A DNA stretch of 64,000 nt from Bog-473 sp963743785. Lineage in GTDB: Bacteria > Actinomycetota > Acidimicrobiia > Acidimicrobiales > RAAP-2. The stretch is taken from contig CAVURD010000031.1 of NCBI GenBank assembly GCA_963743785.1, forward strand, positions 32,331 to 96,330. Reading direction: 5' to 3'. Below the pieces are notes generated by a model. It saw only the letters and a list, made by a program, of their open reading frames with translations, had not been told where the DNA came from and searched no databases. Of this stretch, positions 7,984-15,441 are shown piece by piece. Position 1 is the first letter of the stretch. The number at the start of each line of letters is the position of its first letter. A program made the translations under genes and the position numbers.

Positions 7984-9123
7984 GTGGGCAACGCCGATGA
8001 GTGGGAGAGGGCCGGCCTCTACGACCCGGCCTCCCCCAAGGCGCACGAACGCCGGGACCTCCTCGAGTACCTGACGGCCCGGGGCGCCAGCGTCGAGGCG
8101 ATGGTGGAGGCCCACCGCCTGGGGAGCCTTCCCGGGTTGGCCGGCGACCTGGTGTTGGGGATGCGTTCGGCCATCTCCGTTGAGGAGATGGCCGAACGAA
8201 GCGGCATCCCGGTCGAGCGTGCCGAGCGAGTGCTGTTGGCCAACGGGCTGCCGGTCTCCGCTGACACCATGCTGCCCTCCGGTCTCGTAGGGCTCTTGGC
8301 CTCGTTCGAGCAGGGGGCTGCCATCTTGGGTGACGAGGCCATCCTCGCCTTCTCGCGTGCGTTGGGTGCGGCGGCCACCAACATCGCCGAGGCGGCAGTC
8401 GCCCTCTTCTACGCCGAACTCGGCCCGGGCACCGAACGGGAGGGGACGACGGAGCTGGCCCGGGCCCAAATGGCGGAGGCGGCGACACAAGCTTTCACCA
8501 ACGTGCCCGACGTGCTGTCCCGTCTCCTGCTGGCCCAGTTCGATCGGGCCAGCCGCCGGACAGTGGTGGCCCGGGGCTGGTCGGAGGCGGGGGCTGGCGC
8601 CGGGGCCGCCGACGGTCCGGGCGAGGTGGTCGCCCTGGGTTTCGTGGACCTCGTCGGCTCCACCTCGTGGGCCGAAGGGCTGAGCCTGCGGGATCAGAGC
8701 CTGGCCCTGTCCCGGTTCGAGTCGGCCGCCTGGTCGAGTGCCGTGCTGGCCGGGGGCCGGGTGGTGAAGATGATCGGCGACGAGGTGTTCTTCGCCGCCC
8801 CGACGGCGGACACCGCCTGCCGCATCGGCATCGAAGTGTGCCGGGCGGCCGCCCTCGACCCACTTCTGCCCCCGGGTCGAGGGGCCGTGGGTCTGGGTCT
8901 GGTGATCCCGCGAGAGGGCGACTACTTCGGCCCCCTGGTCAACCAGGTCTCGCGCTTGGTGAAGGTGGCGCCGCCCGACGGCCTGGTGGTCACCGAGGCC
9001 GCCGCGGCGGCCCTGCCGGCCGGCCCATGGCACACAGAGGAACTCGCGCCGCTGCAGCTGCGTGGCGTCGAGCAGCCCGTGCGGGTCTTTGCCGCCCGCA
9101 CCAGCGATGCTCAGGCGACGTAG
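7984..9123 (+). CDS. Class III adenylyl cyclase, Rv1264-type with N-terminal regulatory domain
   Basis: 379 residues from GTG 7984, converting ATP to cAMP. Residues 1-205 form the helical adenylate cyclase regulatory domain found in M. tuberculosis Rv1264, where it acts as a pH-dependent autoinhibitor; residues 215-375 are the catalytic domain. All canonical residues appear present: metal ligands Asp222 (FVDLVGST) and Asp266 (IGDEV), substrate residues Lys262 and Asp313 (EGDYFG), and transition-state Asn320 and Arg324 (LVNQVSRL). One catalytic domain per chain means it must homodimerise. The close match in numbering to Rv1264 supports orthology. It follows the HExxH gene by 12 bp and may be cotranscribed. 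Confidence 0.9.
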   Translation: MGNADEWERAGLYDPASPKAHERRDLLEYLTARGASVEAMVEAHRLGSLPGLAGDLVLGMRSAISVEEMAERSGIPVERAERVLLANGLPVSADTMLPSGLVGLLASFEQGAAILGDEAILAFSRALGAAATNIAEAAVALFYAELGPGTEREGTTELARAQMAEAATQAFTNVPDVLSRLLLAQFDRASRRTVVARGWSEAGAGAGAADGPGEVVALGFVDLVGSTSWAEGLSLRDQSLALSRFESAAWSSAVLAGGRVVKMIGDEVFFAAPTADTACRIGIEVCRAAALDPLLPPGRGAVGLGLVIPREGDYFGPLVNQVSRLVKVAPPDGLVVTEAAAAALPAGPWHTEELAPLQLRGVEQPVRVFAARTSDAQAT

Positions 9124-9332
9124 CGACGGCACGCTGACGCTCGAATCGCGGATCGCGGAAGCGTGTTGCCGTGATTGTGGAGGGCCGCTTGCGTCCCAAG
9201 AGGTCGGGTGCTGTCAGATGCGGACGTTCCACGCGGCCAGGCGAGAGGTGCGTGGCTTTCCCGCTGAGGTGGGTGACCCGGCCCCGGGTTTTCACGGCGA
9301 GGCCTATCGGCAGTTCCGGGATACGAGCGCCG

Positions 9333-10007
9333 TCAGACTTTTCGTGCCTTGATGGCCAGCACGGTCGGGGTGGGCCCCCCGCCCTCCTTGAAACTGTCGA
9401 AGACCAGGCCGGCATCAATGAAGGTCCGCAACAATTGCGGCAGGGGAATGTGTTCCGCCCCGACCTTGTCTCGGAGGCCCTTGTCTGTCCAGGACTCCCT
9501 CGTCCAGTGGCCGTCGAGGTAGCCCGGGCGAACAATGATCGCTTCGGGGTCGCTCCGATCAGCGAAGCCGCCACAGAAACACGGGTGAACCCCGATGTGG
9601 ACCACACACCCCCCAGGAAGGAGAACCCGGGATGCTTCTCGAAGGATGGCCGAATAATCCGACACGTCGGTGTGGATCATCACCGCCAGGACGCTCGGGA
9701 ACGACGCGGCCGCGAACGGCAGCATCTGACCATTGGCCCGGACGATTGGAAGGCGGGAACGAGCGTGTCGCAACATCCCCGCCGAAGGATCGATGCCAAT
9801 GGGCACTCGACCCAGGCTGCGAACGCGCGCGCCATGTGTTCCGGTCCCGCAGCCGATTTCCAGACAGGTGCCGGCACCTTGCCCAAGGAGCTCGCTGATT
9901 GCGCGATCGACGCCGATCGGATCGCCGATCGGCAACCCGTCCCCCGACCGGGGGCCGAGGAAACCCTCCTCGTACCAGTCGGCGATCGCGTCATATGTCG
10001 CCGCCAT
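9333..10007 (-). CDS. Class I SAM-dependent methyltransferase
   Basis: 224 residues with a Rossmann methyltransferase fold: motif I is CLEIGCGTGTHGA near residues 39-51, the acidic end of strand 2 is IGIDPSAGML, and LREASRVLLPGGCVVHIG is the post-motif III strand. Substrate unknown; it resembles the UbiE/small-molecule group. ATG 10007 is chosen because a strong Shine-Dalgarno (aaggag) lies 7 nt upstream on the minus strand. It abuts the left edge of the 4.6-kb duplication but is not itself duplicated. Confidence 0.8.
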   Translation of the reverse strand: MAATYDAIADWYEEGFLGPRSGDGLPIGDPIGVDRAISELLGQGAGTCLEIGCGTGTHGARVRSLGRVPIGIDPSAGMLRHARSRLPIVRANGQMLPFAAASFPSVLAVMIHTDVSDYSAILREASRVLLPGGCVVHIGVHPCFCGGFADRSDPEAIIVRPGYLDGHWTRESWTDKGLRDKVGAEHIPLPQLLRTFIDAGLVFDSFKEGGGPTPTVLAIKARKV

Positions 10008-10111
10008 TCCACACTCCTTCCTGCCGAGGTCGGTAAGCGAATGATGGCCAGACGAGTCTTTCACCCGCCGGTGCCGAGCTCACCTCCGACGGTTCCATGC
10101 GGGGGTGGCGG

Positions 10112-10357
10112 GTGCCCAGCGCGCCTGAGGCCGAGCATGCGGCGGCATTGGTGCGGGACACGGTGACCCCGGCTGTGCACTACCTCCGGTTCGGGTTCTC
10201 GCCGGTGCAGGTGGAGCCCTTCGCCGACCCTACGGGGGAGGTGGCGCTGGTGGCCGACCACGCCCACTATCAGGCCCGATCCGTGCTGCCGGAGTCGGTC
10301 CGGGAGGAATTGCTGGGTGACCTGCGTGGCACAACAAAGCCGCTTCCCATCGGCTGA
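10112..10357 (+). CDS. DUF3501 C-terminal fragment, copy 1
   Basis: 81 residues, readable from GTG 10112. The core (TPAVHYLRFGFSP, VALVADHAHYQARS, SVREELLGDL) matches what I know of the end of DUF3501 proteins, usually about 190-200 residues and found next to rubrerythrin/ferredoxin-like iron-sulfur genes. The N-terminal two-thirds are missing, with the methyltransferase gene directly upstream, so this is a remnant or an unusually small free-standing version. The duplicate at 14724-14969 keeps the same length and frame, which suggests some constraint. Function unknown. Confidence 0.5.
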   Translation: MPSAPEAEHAAALVRDTVTPAVHYLRFGFSPVQVEPFADPTGEVALVADHAHYQARSVLPESVREELLGDLRGTTKPLPIG

Positions 10358-10382
10358 CCAGGGAGAATTCTTTGTGTAGGCC

Positions 10383-10412
10383 TTTACAGGCCCACCGGAG
10401 GTAAGCCATACT
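10383..10412 (+). promoter_or_regulatory. Candidate whiB promoter, copy 1
   Basis: TTTACA at 10383-10388 and CATACT at 10407-10412 are separated by 18 bp, a sigma-70/HrdB-like arrangement about 107 nt upstream of the whiB ATG. The same boxes and spacing are kept in the second copy. The hexamers are imperfect and no start site is known. Confidence 0.45.
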
Positions 10413-10518
10413 CTTCGTTCGCCGGAATTCGGTGCGCGTGCCTCCGGGTCCACCCGAGAAGTGCCTCCCGACCAGGGCGAATCCTGCCCGTATCCGACGT
10501 GAAGAGGAAGTGTTTCCC

Positions 10519-10758
10519 ATGAGTGCCACCACGTGGCGCAAACAAGCCGCCTGCCGGGGCCTCGATGTCGAGGCCTTCTACCCGGTATCGGAGGACGAGG
10601 CCGATGCGGCCGAGGCCAAGGCTATTTGCGACGTCTGCCCGGTCCGCCAGGCCTGCCTCGAGCACGCCTTGGCCCACCGCGAGCGTGAGGGCGTCTGGGG
10701 CGGCACGACGGAGCGGGAACGCCGGCGCATCGTGCGGCAGCGGCGCAAGTCAGCCTGA
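10519..10758 (+). CDS. WhiB-family Fe-S transcriptional regulator, copy 1
   Basis: 79 residues. Four cysteines that bind a 4Fe-4S cluster are present: one in QAACRG, two in AICDVC and one in QACLEHAL. The turn GVWGG and the basic tail (ERERRRIVRQRRKS) used for sigma-factor/DNA contact follow. Such proteins sense O2/NO or redox state and control division or stress genes. Closest in layout to short WhiB1/WhiB2-type proteins; I cannot assign a number. The protein is identical to that of the second copy; the 240-bp genes differ at seven sites, all silent. Its 3' end overlaps the convergent LCP gene by 9 bp. Confidence 0.92.
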   Translation: MSATTWRKQAACRGLDVEAFYPVSEDEADAAEAKAICDVCPVRQACLEHALAHREREGVWGGTTERERRRIVRQRRKSA

Positions 10759-12399
10759 CTGAGCGGCCGACTTTGCCGCCGGCTTCGCGGCGGGCCTGGC
10801 GTCGGACTTCGTAGCGGACCCCTTGGCGGTCACCACCGTCGTCGAGGTGGTGGTCGTGGCCGGGGCGCCGAGCGTGCAGGGCACCGGATTCCACGGCTCG
10901 GGTTGCGTGTTGGTCACGACGTTGCCCGGGATGGCGGTCGGCGTCGTCGACCCGGGCGTGGTCGTGGTGGTGGTGGTCGTTGTGTCCACCGTCAATCCGG
11001 CGTTGGCCACCCAGAGAACCAGGGTGTTGCCGGTGAGGAGCGGGCTGCCCACGTAGGTCACGGTGCCCTTCAATGAGTCGGCCAGCGTGTGGGCGGCTGG
11101 GAGACCGGAGGTGCCGTAGAAGATCTCGGAGGGATCACCGCTGGCGATCACGCTCGGTGCGTTGTTGACACCGGTCACCACGAAGCCGTCCTGCTCGAGT
11201 CCGGACGCCGTCTGGCTGGCCAGTTCGCCGCCCCCCGAGGCGTTGAGGACATCCACCGACACCGCACGGTTGGCCAGCGGCGGGGCCGTCGTGGTGGTGG
11301 TGGCGGAGGGCGCCGGCTTGGGCAGGCCGATCTGGTTGAAGGCGGCGATCTGCAGGCCGGCGTAGGGCTGGGCGGCCAGCAGGACATCCGCCCCCCCGCC
11401 GGTGACGAATTCGGAGGTGGGCAGCGTCTGGGTGATCAGGTGTGACGACGGCAGCCCCTTGAACTCCTCGACCATGTGCAACAGGTCGCCCTTGGTCAAC
11501 GTGTCACTGATCGTGAGGTTGCCCACGGCGGCCGAGATGAAGCCATTGATGGCGAACGGGTTGGACGAAGAGGCGTTGACCTTGGCCAGGACGGCCCGGA
11601 AGAAGGCATCCTGCCGCTGGATCCGGCTGAAGTCCGACTGCCCGTCCGACACCCATTCGCCGTAGGCATTCATGTACTCGAGGTGCCGGCTACGCACCAA
11701 CTGCAAGGCCGTGACCCCGGAAACGGATTGACAGCCCAGGGTGGTGACATCGAGCCCCGTGTAGTCATCCTTGACGGCGGTGGGGAAGGTCATGTCGACG
11801 CCGCCGAGAGCGTCGACCATGTTGGTGAAGCCGGGAAAGTTGACGGACATGTAGAAGTTGATCGGGATGTTGAGCACGTTTTCAATGGTCTGGATCAACA
11901 GGTCCGGACCGCTGTCGTAGGCCGCATTGATCCGGTTCATCCCCGACACGTTCGGCACATTTCCGGGAATGTCGACCCACAGGTCGCGGGGGATGGAGAT
12001 CACCGTGATCGACTTGGTGGCGGGAACGAACCGGGCCACCATGGTGACGTCGCTGCGCTGACCGCCTGTATTGGAGGTGTTGCCGATTTGACTGCCCAGC
12101 GTGGAGTTGTCGCCGACGAAGGCTCTGGAGTCGGAGCCGACCAGCAAGATGTTGAACGGCTGTCCGGGCGGAGCGGCCTTGACCAGGTGCGGGGCGTGGA
12201 TCTTCTTGATCTGGTTGTAGCGGTAGTTGACGTAGAGGTAGCCCCCACCCACGGCGAGCACGCCCAGGGCGAGGATGGTGGACAGCGTGTAGACGATGCG
12301 ACGACGCCATCGATGCTGGTGGCGCTTCGCCTTCTTGTTCTCTTTTCGCAATTTGGCCTGAAGGTCAGCGCGAGTTTGCGGTGTCTCTTCGGGTGGCAA
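10750..12399 (-). CDS. LytR-CpsA-Psr (LCP) family protein with LytR_C domain, copy 1
   Basis: 549 residues. LCP enzymes transfer lipid-linked glycopolymers (arabinogalactan or teichoic-type) to peptidoglycan at the outer membrane face. A basic cytoplasmic N-terminus precedes one membrane segment (VYTLSTILALGVLAVGGGYLY). The catalytic LCP domain follows, with LLVGSDSR, RSDVTMVARF, ISIPRDLWVDIPG, INAAYDSG and LVRSRHLEY with its conserved Arg residues. After a Thr/Pro linker comes a LytR_C domain (VDVLNASGGGELASQTASGL), then a poly-Thr run and a tail of K/A/P repeats. Divergent from the acyl-CoA dehydrogenase with 43 bp between starts. Convergent with whiB. Confidence 0.92.
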   Translation of the reverse strand: MPPEETPQTRADLQAKLRKENKKAKRHQHRWRRRIVYTLSTILALGVLAVGGGYLYVNYRYNQIKKIHAPHLVKAAPPGQPFNILLVGSDSRAFVGDNSTLGSQIGNTSNTGGQRSDVTMVARFVPATKSITVISIPRDLWVDIPGNVPNVSGMNRINAAYDSGPDLLIQTIENVLNIPINFYMSVNFPGFTNMVDALGGVDMTFPTAVKDDYTGLDVTTLGCQSVSGVTALQLVRSRHLEYMNAYGEWVSDGQSDFSRIQRQDAFFRAVLAKVNASSSNPFAINGFISAAVGNLTISDTLTKGDLLHMVEEFKGLPSSHLITQTLPTSEFVTGGGADVLLAAQPYAGLQIAAFNQIGLPKPAPSATTTTTAPPLANRAVSVDVLNASGGGELASQTASGLEQDGFVVTGVNNAPSVIASGDPSEIFYGTSGLPAAHTLADSLKGTVTYVGSPLLTGNTLVLWVANAGLTVDTTTTTTTTTPGSTTPTAIPGNVVTNTQPEPWNPVPCTLGAPATTTTSTTVVTAKGSATKSDARPAAKPAAKSAAQSG

Positions 12400-12442
12400 G
12401 GAACCGAAATTACCTTGTCAGGCGGTCCTATACCCTTCACCA

Positions 12443-13633
12443 GTGGATTTCGACCTTTCGGAGGAACTCGAAGCGCTGCAGACATCGGTCCGTCGCCTGG
12501 CCCAGGACAAGGTCAAGCCCCGGGCCCGGGCCATCGACAAGGAGGGCACCTACCCCCAGGACCTCTTCGAGGCCTTTCGGGACGCCGGCTTGCTCGGGCT
12601 GTGCCTCCCGACCGAGTACGGGGGCTCGGGGGCGGGGATCCTGGGCCTGGCCATCGCCATCGAGGAAGTGGCCAAGTACTCGAACTCGGCCGCGCTGATG
12701 CTGCTGCTGACCCGCCTGCCCACCGGCCCGGTCATGATCGCCGGAACGGAGGCGCAAAAGGCCAGATATCTCCCCGGTATCGCCGACGGCTCGCTCCGGG
12801 CGGCCTTCGGGCTCTCCGAGCCGCAAGCAGGCAGTGACGTCATGGGCATGCGCACCAAGGGGGTGCCGGAGGGGGGCGCAGGGAGGGGCGCAGGCAGCGG
12901 CTGGATCCTCAACGGCACCAAGTGCTGGATGTCGGGCGTCCGAGAAGCGGACTGGTACACCGTCTTCGCCAAGACGAGTGGCGACCCCGCCAGCCGGTCC
13001 CACGATTCGATCACGGCCTTCATCGTGGAGCGGACGTGGGACGGCGTCGAGGTGGGTCGCACCGACCACAAGATGGGCGTCAAGGGCGTCGACACCGGCG
13101 AGTTGCTGCTGAACGACGTGCACGTCCCGGCGGAGAACGTGATCGGCGAGGTGGGCGGTTTCCGCCTGGCCATGCTGGGCCTCAACGCCATGCGCCCGAT
13201 CGTGGCGGCCCGCGGCATCGGCTTGGCCGAAGGGGCGCTCATGTACGCCGCCGAGTACGTGCAGCAGCGGGCGGCCTTCGGGAAGACCATCGCCGACTTC
13301 CAGGGCATCCAGTGGGAGATCGCCAAGTGCGCCGTCGACATCGAGGCGGCCCGCCTGCTGACCTACCGCTCGGCCGTGATGGCCGACCGGGGCCAGTACA
13401 CCAAGGAGTTCGTGCCCTACCTGTCGATGGCCAAGTACCACGCCACCGAGATGGCCGTGCGGGCCTCCTCGCTGGCCGTTCAGCTGCTGGGGGCGGCCGG
13501 CTACATGGAGGACCATCCGACCGAGCAGTGGTACCGCGACGCCAAGCAGCTGACCATCGTCGAGGGCACCTCGCAGGTGCAGCTCGGCCTGATCGCCCGG
13601 GGCGTGTTGGATCGGGACCTCTGGTGGGACTGA
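12443..13633 (+). CDS. Acyl-CoA dehydrogenase, copy 1
   Basis: 396 residues from GTG 12443, a flavoprotein that oxidises an acyl-CoA to the enoyl-CoA and passes electrons to ETF. Family signatures are present: FGLSEPQAGSD, the KxWxSG-type TKCWMSGVREAD, HKMGVKG, RAAFGKTIADFQ, and the C-terminal catalytic glutamate in LTIVEGTSQVQ. The chain-length specificity cannot be read. Only a handful of residues differ from copy 2 (for example Lys-Glu/Lys-Asp near residue 34 and the Gly-rich loop near 150), although many codons differ, so both copies look functional. Divergent from the LCP gene; trpD follows. Confidence 0.92.
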   Translation: MDFDLSEELEALQTSVRRLAQDKVKPRARAIDKEGTYPQDLFEAFRDAGLLGLCLPTEYGGSGAGILGLAIAIEEVAKYSNSAALMLLLTRLPTGPVMIAGTEAQKARYLPGIADGSLRAAFGLSEPQAGSDVMGMRTKGVPEGGAGRGAGSGWILNGTKCWMSGVREADWYTVFAKTSGDPASRSHDSITAFIVERTWDGVEVGRTDHKMGVKGVDTGELLLNDVHVPAENVIGEVGGFRLAMLGLNAMRPIVAARGIGLAEGALMYAAEYVQQRAAFGKTIADFQGIQWEIAKCAVDIEAARLLTYRSAVMADRGQYTKEFVPYLSMAKYHATEMAVRASSLAVQLLGAAGYMEDHPTEQWYRDAKQLTIVEGTSQVQLGLIARGVLDRDLWWD

Positions 13634-13646
13634 CGCGGTGCTGGGC

Positions 13647-13680
13647 TGAGGCTGCCGTGGGATTGAGGCTGCCGTGGGAT
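13647..13680. repeat. 17-bp tandem pair at the acyl-CoA dehydrogenase/trpD junction, copy 1
   Basis: Two perfect units of tgaggctgccgtgggat, 13647-13663 and 13664-13680, each holding a GTG that could start translation. The second GTG (13674) is the likely trpD start. The matching pair in copy 2 differs at the same base in both units. Confidence 0.85.
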
Positions 13681-14689
13681 TGAGCTGGCCCGACGTCCTT
13701 GCGCGATTGACCCGGCGGGAGTCTCTCACCGAGGCCGAGGCCGAGGCGACCTGGGCCGCGTGCTTTCGGGCGAGGCGACACCGGTGCAGATCGGCGCCTT
13801 CCTGACCTTGCTGCATGCCAAGGGAGAGGCGATCGAAGAGGTGACCGGCCTGGCCCGGGCCATGGTGGACGCCGCCGTGCCGCTGTCGCTCGACGGGACC
13901 GGCGCCGAGGGCGCCGGAGACGATGGCGCTGAGAGAGGTGCCGCGGGCGTGGTCGTCGATCTGGTCGGTACCGGAGGCGACCGGCTGAGCAGCATCAACG
14001 TGACTACCCTGGCGTCCCTCATCGTCGCCGGGTGCGGCGTGCGCGTCTGCAAACACGGTGGTCGGTCGGCGTCCTCCTCGGTGGGCTCGGCCGATGTGCT
14101 CGAGGCATTGGGCGTGGCCATCGAGGTCGGACCGGTCGGCGTGGCCCGGTGCGTCGCCGAGGCGGGGATCGGATTCTGTTTCGCTCAGCGCTTTCATCCG
14201 GCGATGCGCTACGTGGCGCCCGTCCGCAAGGAGCTCGGCGTGCCCACGATCTTCAACTTCCTGGGGCCGTTGATCAACCCGTCGCGGACCCGGTACCAGC
14301 TCGTCGGCGTCAGTGACCCCGCCATTGCCACCACCATGGCCACCGTGCTCGGGTCGACGGGCAGCAGACGGGCCATGATCATCTATGCCGACGACGGCCT
14401 GGACGAGTTGAGTGTCACGTCGCTCTCGACCGTGCTCGAGCTCAACGGCGACGGCGCCGGATCATTCGAACTGACCGAGTGGCGTGTCGACCCGATCGAG
14501 CTGGGCCTCGCGTCGGCCACGTTGGATGACGTGCAGGGCGGGAACGCCATCTTCAACGCCCAGGCCATCCGATCGGTCCTCAATGGTGCGACCGGGGCCA
14601 ACCGCGACATCGGACTGCTCAACGCGGCCGCCGGGCTCATGGTGGCGGGACGGGCCGCCGACCTGGCCGGAGGGTTGGTACAGGCCGCT
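13674..14689 (+). pseudogene. trpD: trpD copy 1, frameshifted and 3'-truncated
   Basis: Corresponds to the first 340 or so residues of anthranilate phosphoribosyltransferase. One base is missing near 13751 relative to copy 2 (cgacctggg against cgaccctggg), so the N-terminal domain falls out of frame after about 26 residues. An internal GTG at 13760 reopens the frame through the phosphoribosyl site (VGTGGDRLSSINVTT, KHGGRSASSSVGSADVLEA). The gene then ends abruptly at 14689, joining the left edge of the second repeat unit, and the frame runs on into unrelated sequence. The last 30 or so residues are missing. Probably inactive; the intact gene is at 18285. Confidence 0.88.
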
Positions 14690-14723
14690 CGAGCTCACCT
14701 GAGGTCATGCGGGGGTCGAACGG

Positions 14724-14969
14724 GTGCCCAGCGTGCCCGAGGCCGAGCATGCGGCGGCGCTGGTGCGCGACACGGTGACCCCGGCCGTGCACTACCTCCG
14801 GTTCGGGTTCTCGCCCGCCCAGGTGGAGGCCTTCGCCGACCCCGCGGGGGAGGTGGCGCTGGTGGCCGACCACGCCCACTATCAGGCCCGATCCGTCCTG
14901 CCGGAGTCGGTCCGGGAGGAATTGCTGGGCGACCTGCGTGGCACAACAAAGCCGCTTCCCATCGGCTGA
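14724..14969 (+). CDS. DUF3501 C-terminal fragment, copy 2
   Basis: 81 residues from GTG 14724, nearly identical to the first copy (PSVPEAEHAAALVRD against PSAPEAEHAAALVRD, plus changes around FADPAGEV). It lies immediately downstream of the truncated trpD, whose leftover reading frame passes through this region in another phase. As in copy 1 only the last third of a DUF3501 protein is represented, so the truncation probably predates the duplication. No start-proximal ribosome binding site stands out; expression is uncertain. Confidence 0.48.
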   Translation: MPSVPEAEHAAALVRDTVTPAVHYLRFGFSPAQVEAFADPAGEVALVADHAHYQARSVLPESVREELLGDLRGTTKPLPIG

Positions 14970-14994
14970 CCAGGGAGAATTCTTTGTGTAGGCC

Positions 14995-15024
14995 TTTACA
15001 GGCCCGCCGGAGGTAAGCCATACT
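14995..15024 (+). promoter_or_regulatory. Candidate whiB promoter, copy 2
   Basis: TTTACA at 14995-15000, an 18-bp spacer and CATACT at 15019-15024, as in copy 1. The whole leader of about 160 bp before whiB is almost unchanged between copies, which supports a regulatory role. Confidence 0.45.
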
Positions 15025-15130
15025 CTTCGTTCGCCGGAATTCGGTGCGCGTACCTCTGGGTCCACCCGAGAAGTGCCTCCCGACCAGGGCGAATACTGCC
15101 CGTATCCGACGTGAAGAGGAAGTGTTTCCC

Positions 15131-15370
15131 ATGAGTGCCACCACGTGGCGCAAGCAAGCCGCCTGCCGGGGCCTCGATGTCGAGGCCTTCTACCCGGTAT
15201 CGGAGGACGAGGCCGATGCGGCCGAGGCCAAGGCTATTTGCGACGTCTGCCCGGTCCGCCAGGCGTGCCTCGAGCATGCCCTGGCCCACCGCGAGCGTGA
15301 GGGCGTGTGGGGCGGCACCACGGAGCGGGAACGTCGGCGCATCGTGCGGCAGCGGCGCAAGTCAGCCTGA
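15131..15370 (+). CDS. WhiB-family Fe-S transcriptional regulator, copy 2
   Basis: 79 residues, protein sequence identical to the product at 10519: the same four cysteines (QAACRG, AICDVC, QACLEHAL), GVWGG turn and basic C-terminus. Seven silent differences separate the genes, showing that the two copies have existed side by side for some time under strong protein-level constraint (or gene conversion). The leader and putative promoter are also kept, so total WhiB dosage should be doubled. Here the convergent LCP reading frame stops 71 bp away because of a frameshift, so the 3' overlap seen in copy 1 is lost. Confidence 0.92.
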   Translation: MSATTWRKQAACRGLDVEAFYPVSEDEADAAEAKAICDVCPVRQACLEHALAHREREGVWGGTTERERRRIVRQRRKSA

Positions 15371-15441
15371 CTGAGCGGCCGACTTAGCCGCCGGCTTCGG
15401 GGCGGGCCGGGCGGCGGACTTCGCAGCGGACCCCTTGGCGG

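Larger units (their letters stand above)
10075..14689. repeat. Segmental duplication, copy 1 (about 4.6 kb)
   Basis: Carries DUF3501 tail, whiB, LCP gene, acyl-CoA dehydrogenase and most of trpD, in the same order and orientation as 14690-19300. The left edge shares cgagctcacct (10075-10085 and 14690-14700); the right edge cuts trpD in mid-gene. The copies differ by scattered, mostly silent substitutions plus a few indels, so this is an old tandem duplication with both copies evolving under constraint. Confidence 0.93.

Noticed and set aside
12437..14197. Long minus-strand frame (586 residues) opposite the acyl-CoA dehydrogenase and trpD, with a counterpart at 17069-18733
   Set aside because: Composition is His/Gly/Arg-rich antisense of GC-biased codons, with no domain; it exists because both sense genes are conserved.
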